A stretch of 10,341 bases of DNA. Origin: Candidatus Omnitrophota bacterium. GTDB lineage: Bacteria > Omnitrophota > Gorgyraeia > Aquiviventales > Aquiviventaceae. The DNA lies in contig JACQRD010000072.1 of NCBI GenBank assembly GCA_016206675.1, positions 1-10,341 of the forward strand, written 5' to 3'. The notes beneath the pieces are model-generated. The model was given only the letters and a program-made list of their open reading frames with translations, did no database searches and had not been told where the DNA came from. Position numbers and translations under genes: made by a program. Positions 1 through 5,302 of the stretch are shown here, piece after piece (the stretch's first letter is position 1; the number at the start of each line of letters is the position of its first letter).

Positions 1-33
1 CCATAGGACAGCGTACCCCGATAACCTCGGGGC

Positions 34-99
34 CCCCGTTACACCTGCGTGTGGAATCGGTTCATGAACTGAACGCGACCAGACGCAGGTGTAACGGGG
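34..99 (+). repeat. Palindromic hairpin element, copy 1, forming rnpB P9
   Basis: A 17-bp perfect stem (CCCCGTTACACCTGCGT at 34-50 with 83-99) encloses a 32-nt interior (51-82) that folds further: 52-54/79-81, 57-59/76-78 and 60-64/70-74. The interior contains the self-complementary GTTCATGAAC (60-69). The same 66 nt recur at 331-396 with two differences only, T40 and A93, which pair with each other. Homology to copy 2 ends exactly where the stem ends. By position it replaces the short P9 helix of RNase P RNA. It is either an inserted palindromic element or a duplicated helix; the two cannot be told apart from one locus. Confidence 0.85.
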
Positions 100-330
100 C
101 GGATGCCTCCGCGAAGGCGGGGGTCCCTGCGCGGCAGCGCGGGGAGAGCCACAGAGACGAGTCTCTGGGGTCGCCAAACGACCTCAGGGGGTGAAACGCG
201 GCAATCTCTACGCGGAGCAAGGCCAAACATCCAGCTTCACCCTCAACGGGGTGGGGGCAGCCGGTCCGGCTGATGGAAGGGTAGGCCGCAGGAGTCCCGC
301 CGCAAGCCGGGACCCAGATGGATGACCGTG

Positions 331-396
331 CCCCGTGACACCTGCGTGTGGAATCGGTTCATGAACTGAACGCGACCAGACGCAGGTGTCACGGGG
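331..396 (+). repeat. Palindromic hairpin element, copy 2, forming rnpB P19
   Basis: Second copy of the hairpin at 34-99. The 17-bp stem is CCCCGTGACACCTGCGT (331-347) with 380-396, and the 32-nt interior (348-379) is identical to that of copy 1. The stem pair G337-C390 replaces T40-A93, a compensatory double change. It lies between GATGACCGTG (321-330) and the conserved ACAGAACTCGGC block (397-408), the site of the variable P19 helix in type A RNase P RNA. The GGGGACAG at its right edge, which looks like a REP end, is explained by the RNase P consensus. Confidence 0.85.
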
Positions 397-424
397 ACAG
401 AACTCGGCTTAGAGGCCTTCGTGG

Positions 425-453
425 TTGACGGGTCGTTTCTTCTACAGTATACT
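425..453 (+). promoter_or_regulatory. Sigma70-type promoter of rpsO (and operon)
   Basis: TTGACG (425-430), a 17-nt spacer, then TATACT (448-453) give a near-consensus housekeeping promoter. Transcription would start near 459-461, leaving a leader of about 40 nt before rpsO. The -35 box lies within a few bases of the estimated rnpB 3' end, and I see no terminator between them. A purine-rich stretch GGAAGGGAG (480-488) is the likely rpsO ribosome-binding site, at a rather long spacing of 12 nt. Confidence 0.8.
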
Positions 454-500
454 AACCGAACTACACGACGAGAAAACGAGGAAGGGAGTTCGTACAATTC

Positions 501-767
501 ATGAGTCCAGCGCCCGCGGTGAAGCCCGCCATCCAGCGGTTTCGGGTCCATCAGCAAGACACCGGCTCTCCGCAAGTGCAAGTCGCCCTGCTCACCGAGC
601 GCATTACCCTGCTGGCCGGCCACCTGCAGACCCACAAGAAGGACTTCGGGTCGCGCCAGGGGCTGCTGAAGATGGTCAGCCAGCGCCGACGCCTGCTCGA
701 ATACCTCAAGCGGCACGACGAGGCTTCCTACCGGACCCTCCTCGACGCCCTGAACCTCCGGAAATAA
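501..767 (+). CDS. rpsO: 30S ribosomal protein S15
   Basis: Primary 16S rRNA-binding protein of the small-subunit platform (central domain). The 88 residues match the family's usual length of 88-89. The signature is clear: QDTGSPQVQVALLTERI (residues 19-35), HLQTHKKDFGSRQGLLKMVSQRRRLLEYLK (about 41-70), and the typical C-terminal LNLRK. The D-TGS turn and the HKKD-SR-GL segment are the rRNA contacts known from the family. The ATG at 501 gives the standard N-terminus. It is the first gene after the promoter at 425-453. The stop TAA overlaps the ATGA that opens the structured element before pnp, and a terminator-like hairpin lies 24 nt downstream. The rpsO-pnp pairing is conserved in many bacteria. 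In E. coli S15 represses its own translation through a leader pseudoknot; I could not recognise one in this ~40-nt leader. Confidence 0.97.
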   Translation: MSPAPAVKPAIQRFRVHQQDTGSPQVQVALLTERITLLAGHLQTHKKDFGSRQGLLKMVSQRRRLLEYLKRHDEASYRTLLDALNLRK

Positions 768-877
768 TGATCCCACCACCTGTTTCCCGGCCGGAGGCCG
801 CTGAACGCCTCCGGTTTCTTCTTACAGGGTGGCGTTCAGTGCCCGCCTTCGGCGGGCTGAAACAGGTGGTGGGATGA
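767..877 (+). promoter_or_regulatory. Start-embedding structured element, copy 1 (rpsO/pnp)
   Basis: A 17-bp outer helix, ATCCCACCACCTGTTTC (770-786) with 859-875, closes a junction of three inner stems: 788-792/796-800 (loop GGA), 801-809/831-839, and 841-847/851-857 (loop TTC). The right arm carries the pnp ribosome-binding site AGGTGG (864-869) and most of the ATG start (874-876), so the left arm would mask translation initiation when paired. The arms are identical to those at 5183-5302, while the interiors differ in sequence but keep the helix order. ATGA flanks both ends (767-770 and 874-877). What is seen: arms, pairing and recurrence. What is inferred: translational control, RNase III processing as known for the E. 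coli pnp leader, or origin as an inserted element. Confidence 0.75.
791..823 (+). terminator. Terminator-like hairpin after rpsO
   Basis: CCGGAGGC (791-798) pairs with GCCTCCGG (807-814) around an 8-nt loop, followed at once by the pyrimidine tract TTTCTTCTT (815-823). It resembles a rho-independent terminator, though the tract is not pure U. Both arms overlap stems of the alternative fold (788-800 and 801-809/831-839), so the terminator and the four-way fold exclude each other. It may partly uncouple the abundant rpsO message from pnp. The copy at ftsK/rodZ lacks an equivalent U-rich tract. Confidence 0.6.
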
Positions 878-2949
878 AGACGCGGGTGTCAACGTCGCTC
901 GGCCCATCGACGTTGTCGATCGAAACCGGGGCGTGGGCCCGCCAAGCGGACGGGGCCGTGGTCGTGCAGCAGGGCGAGACCGTGGTGCTGGTGACCGCGG
1001 TGTCCGATCCGAATCCCTCCGAGTTTGACTTTTTCCCGCTCACCTGCGATTACCGCGAGCGCACTTATGCCGCCGGCAAGATTCCTGGCGGCTTCTTCAA
1101 GCGCGAAGGCCGCCCCACCGAGAAGGAAATTCTCAGCGCCCGCCTGATGGACCGGCCCATCCGGCCGCTGTTTCCAAGCGGGTTCAAGCATGAGCTGCAG
1201 ATCATGGCGGCCGTGCTCTCTTCGGATGGGGAATATGATCCTGACGTGCTGGCGGTGGTGGGCGCCTCCGCAGCCCTTCGCCTCTCCACCATTCCATTCC
1301 CGGATGCCCTCGGGGCGGTCCGGGTGGGGCTGGTGGAGGGCAAGCTCATCGTCAATCCCACCTTCCGCGAGCTGGCCCAGAGCACCATTGATCTGGTGGT
1401 GGCCGGCACGCGGCACGGCGTGATGATGCTGGAGGCCGGCTTGAAGGAAGTGCCTGAACAGCAGCTGCTGGAGGCGATCGCCTTCGGCTACCAGCAGTTG
1501 AAGACCCTCATCGCCATGCAGGAAGAGCTGGCGCAGAAGGCCGGCAAGCCGAAGAACACGACCCTGAAGATCGCCAAGCCCGCGCCGGAGCTGGTCGAGC
1601 GCGCCCGGCAACTGGCCGCCGCGGAGCTGGCCCGCATCAACGAGCCGAAAAAGAAGCTGCAGCGTCGCGAGGCCATCGCCGCGCTGAAGCAGAGCGTTCT
1701 CGAGCGGTTGACGGCGGATGGCGCAATCACGGCGGAGGACGCGGCGGCGGCGTTCGAGGAAGTCGACCACCAGGAAGCCCGCGCGTTCATTCTCGGCCGG
1801 CAGGTGCGCATCGATGGGCGCGGATTGACCGACCTGCGCGAGATTACTTGCGAAGTCGGCGTCCTGCCGCGCACGCACGGCTCGGCGCTGTTTACCCGCG
1901 GGGAAACGCAGAGCCTTGGGGTGGCCACGCTCGGCACGAGTGATGATGAGCAAATGATCGAAGCGCTGGAAGGCGAAACCTACAAGCGCTTCATGCTGCA
2001 CTATAACTTCCCGCCGTTTTCCGTCAATGAAGTCCGTCCGGCGCGCGGCCCGGGCCGCCGGGAAATCGGCCATGGGGCGTTGGCGGAGCGCGCGCTGGCC
2101 CCGATGGTGCCGTCCAAAGACGTCTTCCCGTACACGATTCGTCTCGTCTCGGACATTCTTGAGTCCAACGGCTCCTCCAGCATGGCCTCGGTATGCTCGG
2201 GCTCTATGGCCCTGATGGATGCCGGCGTCCCGGTGAAGGCGGCCGTGAGCGGGATCGCGATGGGGCTGGTCACCGAAGACAGCCGCCATGCGATTCTGAC
2301 CGACATCGCCGGGCTGGAGGATCACGTGGGTGACATGGACTTCAAAGTCGCCGGCACGCGGCTGGGCACCACGGCCCTGCAGCTGGACGTGAAGCTCACC
2401 CGGGGATTGTCGCTCGAGCTCATTTCACAGATCTTCGCCCAGTCCCACTCGGGCCGCATGCTGCTGCTGGATAAGATGGCGGCGGCCATCGAGCGGCCGC
2501 GGGCACAGCTCTCCGCCTACGCGCCGCGCATCACCGTCATCAAGATCAATCCGGAGAAAATCCGCGATGTGATCGGCCCAGGGGGCCGCGTCATTCGCAA
2601 GATCATCGAGGAGACCGGGGCGACGATCGACATCGAGGATGACGGCAGCGTCTCTGTCGCCTCCAACGACGCCGAGAAGTCCCAGAAGGCGCTGGACATC
2701 ATCCGCACGCTCACCGAAGACGTGGAGGTCGGCAAGGTGTACAATGCGAAGGTGAAGCGCATCATGAATTTCGGCGCCTTCTGCGAGATTTTGCCAGGCA
2801 AGGAGGGGCTGGTGCACGTCTCCGAGCTGGCGGATAAGTACGTCAATAAAGTGGAGGACGTCGTGAAAGTGGGGGATGAGTTCCGCGTCAAGGTGATCGA
2901 GATCGACGAGCAGGGGCGCGTGAACCTCTCCCGTAAGCGTGCGATGTAA
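874..2949 (+). CDS. pnp: Polyribonucleotide nucleotidyltransferase (PNPase)
   Basis: 3'-5' phosphorolytic exoribonuclease, a trimeric ring and degradosome component in many bacteria; cytoplasmic mRNA turnover. The 691 residues are normal for the family. Order: first RNase PH fold (about 1-225, with FFKREGRPTEKEILSARLMDRPIRPLFP type core), helical linker (about 225-300), second catalytic RNase PH fold (about 300-540), KH domain with GPGG loop at 568-571, and S1 domain to the C-terminus (NFGAFCEILPGKEGLVHVSEL to VNLSRKRAM). Asp483 and Asp489 in EDHVGDMDFKVAG correspond to E. coli catalytic Asp486 and Asp492. I chose ATG 874 over the in-frame GTG at 829, because 829-873 lies in the hairpin element and encodes no family-like residues, while AGGTGG (864-869) is well placed for 874. 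The start sits inside the right arm of the element, so folding may control it. Confidence 0.97.
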   Translation: MKTRVSTSLGPSTLSIETGAWARQADGAVVVQQGETVVLVTAVSDPNPSEFDFFPLTCDYRERTYAAGKIPGGFFKREGRPTEKEILSARLMDRPIRPLFPSGFKHELQIMAAVLSSDGEYDPDVLAVVGASAALRLSTIPFPDALGAVRVGLVEGKLIVNPTFRELAQSTIDLVVAGTRHGVMMLEAGLKEVPEQQLLEAIAFGYQQLKTLIAMQEELAQKAGKPKNTTLKIAKPAPELVERARQLAAAELARINEPKKKLQRREAIAALKQSVLERLTADGAITAEDAAAAFEEVDHQEARAFILGRQVRIDGRGLTDLREITCEVGVLPRTHGSALFTRGETQSLGVATLGTSDDEQMIEALEGETYKRFMLHYNFPPFSVNEVRPARGPGRREIGHGALAERALAPMVPSKDVFPYTIRLVSDILESNGSSSMASVCSGSMALMDAGVPVKAAVSGIAMGLVTEDSRHAILTDIAGLEDHVGDMDFKVAGTRLGTTALQLDVKLTRGLSLELISQIFAQSHSGRMLLLDKMAAAIERPRAQLSAYAPRITVIKINPEKIRDVIGPGGRVIRKIIEETGATIDIEDDGSVSVASNDAEKSQKALDIIRTLTEDVEVGKVYNAKVKRIMNFGAFCEILPGKEGLVHVSELADKYVNKVEDVVKVGDEFRVKVIEIDEQGRVNLSRKRAM

Positions 2950-2969
2950 GGATATTCCCGACGGCGACA

Positions 2970-5186
2970 ATGCCACGGGTTGCCATCCCTCCGTTATGGG
3001 CGGCGCGCGCCACCGGCGCCCTGATTGCCACCACCGGCCTGTTCCTCACCATCTGCTTCCTCACCTATAGCCCCGAAGATATCCCATGGCTGAGCTTCCC
3101 GCCCGCGCAGCCGCCCGTGAATCTGGGCGGACGGCTGGGCGCGTGGGTCGGCTTCATCGGCCGCGGCGGTTTTGGATGGGCCTCGCTGGCAGCACCGCTG
3201 CTGTGCGTCCTCTGGGCCTGGCGCGCGTGGCGCAGCCAGGCGCCGGAACTGCGCTGGGGGTCGATGGCGCTGGCCACGCTCTGCCTGATGGGCAGCTTCG
3301 GCACGCTGCTGGCGTTGACCGCAGCGACCGACGCCGCTCGGGCGCAGTTGGGCGGCACGGTCGGTTTCCTGCTGGCCGGATCCGGCAGCTATTATCTTGG
3401 CGTCCTCGGCACGGTGTTGGTGGCCGGCTGCGTGGGGCTGCTCTCGTGGCTCATCGCCGCCGGGCAAACCCTCAGCTCGCCCGGCGCGCAGCTGCTGCGC
3501 CGCGCCGGCGCGCGGATGCACACCCTGATCCGGCGCCCGGCCGCTGCGGCAGCGGCGTCGAAAGCCGCCGCCGAGCCAGCCGCTGAACCGGCCGCCGCCG
3601 CGCCGGCCGGGATGCCGCCGCCGCGCGTGCGGATTCGCTCGACCATTGAGCCGAAGCCGAAGACCGTTCCCACGCCGCCGCGGCGCCAGAGCGCCGGCGG
3701 ATTTCAGCTGCCCCCGCTGGGATTGCTCGCCGATCCGCCGCCGCTCTCCGAGCGGCAGATCAGCGAAGACCTGCAGGCCAACGCCCGCATCCTGATCGAC
3801 ACCCTGCAAGATTTCGGCATCGAAGCCCGCGTCACCAACATCGACCGCGGCCCGTCGGTGGCGCGGTATGAAGTGATGCCGGCGCCGGGGGTGAAGCTCA
3901 CGAAGATCGTGTCGCTCGCCGATGATTTGGCGCTGGTCATGAAGGCGGCCAGCTGCCACATCGTCGCCCCGATTCCCGGCAAAGGCTGCGTGGGGATCGA
4001 CGTGCCGAATTCCAAGGCGACGGTGGTCTATCTCAAGGAGATCGTCACCTCCCCAGAGTTCACCAGCAGCCCCTCGCCGATCGTGCTGCCCATTGGCAAG
4101 GACGTCTCAGGCCAGGCCATCGTCACCGACCTGCGCGAGTGCCCTCATCTGCTCATCGCCGGGGCCACCGGTTCCGGCAAGACGGTGTGCCTCAACAGCG
4201 TGCTGCTGGGGATCATGATGCATGCCAGCCCGGAGCAGGTGAAGTTCCTGATGGTGGATCCGAAGATGGTGGAGCTGGCGATGTTCAATGCCATCCCTCA
4301 TCTCGTCGCACCGGTGGTGACCAACGCGAAGAAGGCGGCGGTCGCGCTGCAGTGGGCGGTGGGCGAGATGGAGCGGCGCTACCAGCTCTTCGCGCGGGCG
4401 GGGACGCGGAACATCGAGCAGTACAACAAGCGCCTGGCCTCGGGAGCCTCGTTGCCGAAGCCCGAGGCATCTTCCGAAGGCGAGACGGCCGATGACGGGC
4501 CGCCGGATGACGGCCGGCCGCTGCCGTATCTGGTCGTGGTCATCGATGAGCTGGCGGATCTGATGATGATCGCGGCACAGGATGTGGAAGGCGCCATCGC
4601 CCGGCTGGCACAGCTCTCCCGGGCCGTGGGTCTGCACATGATTTTGGCCACGCAGCGGCCCTCGGTGGATGTGATCACCGGCGTGATCAAGGCGAACTTT
4701 CCGGCGCGCCTCGCCTTTCAGGTGGCCTCGAAAGTGGACTCGCGCACCATCCTCGACGTCAACGGGGCCGACAAGCTCCTGGGCCGCGGCGATCTGCTGT
4801 TCTTGCGGCCGGGCACCGCCAAGCCGCTGCGCGCGCAGGGCGCCTTCGTGACGGATGCGGAGATTGAGCGCGTCACGACCTTCCTCAAGCAGCAGCGGTC
4901 GCCCACGTACGATGAGGGGCTGCTCGACAAGGCCCGCCAGCCGGAACATGCGATGGGCGGCGGCGAGCACGATGAGATGTATGAGACGGCGAAGCAGCTC
5001 GTCCTCGATACCGGGCAGGCGTCGACCTCGTTTCTCCAACGTCGACTGCGGCTCGGGTACGGCCGCGCGGCGCGGCTGTTGGATCAGATGGAGCAAGAGG
5101 GGCTCGTCGGACCGGCTCAAGGGAGCCGGCCCCGGGAAGTCCTTGTCACACGGGACGTCATACGCAGTGGAGCGTCGTCAGGATGA
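2970..5186 (+). CDS. ftsK: DNA translocase FtsK/SpoIIIE
   Basis: Septum-anchored, ATP-driven DNA pump that clears chromosome termini during division and activates XerCD recombination at dif. Its 738 residues make it the short form: four membrane helices (about 14-33, 66-87, 97-118, 142-164), an Ala/Pro-rich linker (about 190-240), the alpha domain (QILIDTLQDFGIEARV-type start near 268), the RecA-like beta motor and a winged-helix gamma domain. Walker A is GATGSGKT (398-405); Walker B is LVVVIDE ending at Asp526-Glu527. Gamma (about 670-735) contains DTGQASTSFLQRRLRLGYGRAARLLDQMEQEGLVGPAQGSRPREVLV and should read polar KOPS-type sequences. It starts 20 nt after pnp. No Shine-Dalgarno sequence sits at normal distance; AAGGA (2948-2952) is 17 nt away. 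The stop TGA is part of the ATGA that opens element copy 2. Long antisense reading frames across it are codon-bias shadows. Confidence 0.95.
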   Translation: MPRVAIPPLWAARATGALIATTGLFLTICFLTYSPEDIPWLSFPPAQPPVNLGGRLGAWVGFIGRGGFGWASLAAPLLCVLWAWRAWRSQAPELRWGSMALATLCLMGSFGTLLALTAATDAARAQLGGTVGFLLAGSGSYYLGVLGTVLVAGCVGLLSWLIAAGQTLSSPGAQLLRRAGARMHTLIRRPAAAAAASKAAAEPAAEPAAAAPAGMPPPRVRIRSTIEPKPKTVPTPPRRQSAGGFQLPPLGLLADPPPLSERQISEDLQANARILIDTLQDFGIEARVTNIDRGPSVARYEVMPAPGVKLTKIVSLADDLALVMKAASCHIVAPIPGKGCVGIDVPNSKATVVYLKEIVTSPEFTSSPSPIVLPIGKDVSGQAIVTDLRECPHLLIAGATGSGKTVCLNSVLLGIMMHASPEQVKFLMVDPKMVELAMFNAIPHLVAPVVTNAKKAAVALQWAVGEMERRYQLFARAGTRNIEQYNKRLASGASLPKPEASSEGETADDGPPDDGRPLPYLVVVIDELADLMMIAAQDVEGAIARLAQLSRAVGLHMILATQRPSVDVITGVIKANFPARLAFQVASKVDSRTILDVNGADKLLGRGDLLFLRPGTAKPLRAQGAFVTDAEIERVTTFLKQQRSPTYDEGLLDKARQPEHAMGGGEHDEMYETAKQLVLDTGQASTSFLQRRLRLGYGRAARLLDQMEQEGLVGPAQGSRPREVLVTRDVIRSGASSG

Positions 5187-5302
5187 TCCCACCACCTGTT
5201 TGGTCCCGCCAGAAGCGGGACGGGCCGTTGAGCCCAACGAGCGAGAAGCAGGTGGATCGGGTCAACGGCCGGCCTATGGCCTACAAACAGGTGGTGGGAT
5301 GA
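5183..5302 (+). promoter_or_regulatory. Start-embedding structured element, copy 2 (ftsK/rodZ)
   Basis: The outer helix of 16 bp, ATCCCACCACCTGTTT (5186-5201) with 5285-5300, is the same as at rpsO/pnp; 19 nt on the left (5183-5201) and 18 nt on the right (5285-5302) are identical to copy 1. Inner stems: 5203-5209/5215-5221 (loop CAGAA), 5223-5231/5262-5270 (nine perfect pairs, extended by CCC 5233-5235 with GGG 5259-5261), and 5271-5274/5278-5281. AGGTGG (5289-5294) and the ATG at 5299 form the initiation site of the rodZ-like gene within the right arm. The middle loop holds a second AGCAGGTGGAT (5248-5257) that mimics the ribosome-binding site. No terminator tract is present. ATGA flanks both ends (5183-5186, 5299-5302). 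Confidence 0.75.

Larger units (their letters stand above)
1..421 (+). ncRNA. rnpB: RNase P RNA, type A, 5' end missing
   Basis: Catalytic RNA of RNase P, which removes tRNA 5' leaders. I recognise it by its order of conserved blocks compared with the E. coli RNA from memory: CCATAGGACAG (1-11, P5/P7 region), P8 hairpin 16-21/27-32, ACAGAGA (151-157), a 9-bp hairpin 165-173/179-187 (P12 position), GCGGAGCAAGGCCAAAC (211-227), GGGTAGGC (279-286), a hairpin 294-299/308-313 capped by a GCAA tetraloop at 302-305 (P18), GATGGATGAC (317-326), and the near-universal 3' block ACAGAACTCGGCTTA (397-411, J19/4 plus the P4 3' strand). The 5' strands of P1-P4 lie left of the window. The 3' end is estimated at 412-421. 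Two peripheral helices, P9 (34-99) and P19 (331-396), are copies of one hairpin. Between GGGTGAAA (188-196) and GGCAATCTC there is no room for the P13/P14 stems of E. coli. Identification is strong; helix names are by position. Confidence 0.9.

Noticed and set aside
331..400. REP/RAYT-type repeat suggested by a hairpin ending in GGGGACAG
   Set aside because: The ACAG belongs to the conserved RNase P block ACAGAACTCGGC, and copy 1 at 34-99 is followed by CGGATG instead. Only the hairpin itself is repeated.
1..421. CRISPR array suggested by two identical spaced repeats
   Set aside because: Only two copies about 300 nt apart, each a long hairpin inside a recognisable RNase P RNA.
39..779. Minus-strand and overlapping plus-strand reading frames over 39-877
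   Set aside because: They run across rnpB, the repeats and rpsO in other frames and show no protein-like pattern.
829..873. pnp start at the upstream in-frame GTG
   Set aside because: The extra 15 residues are encoded by the hairpin element and do not resemble PNPase; the ATG at 874 has AGGTGG at proper distance.
889..2325. Long antisense open frame opposite pnp (similar ones at 2994-3959 and 4107-5120 opposite ftsK)
   Set aside because: His/Arg/Gln-rich translations typical of the mirror frame of GC-rich genes; the sense strand encodes clear full-length families.
4855..5298. N-terminal extension of the rodZ-like protein reading through the ftsK 3' end
   Set aside because: It is Ser/Arg-rich out-of-frame ftsK sequence; the HTH domain begins properly at ATG 5299.
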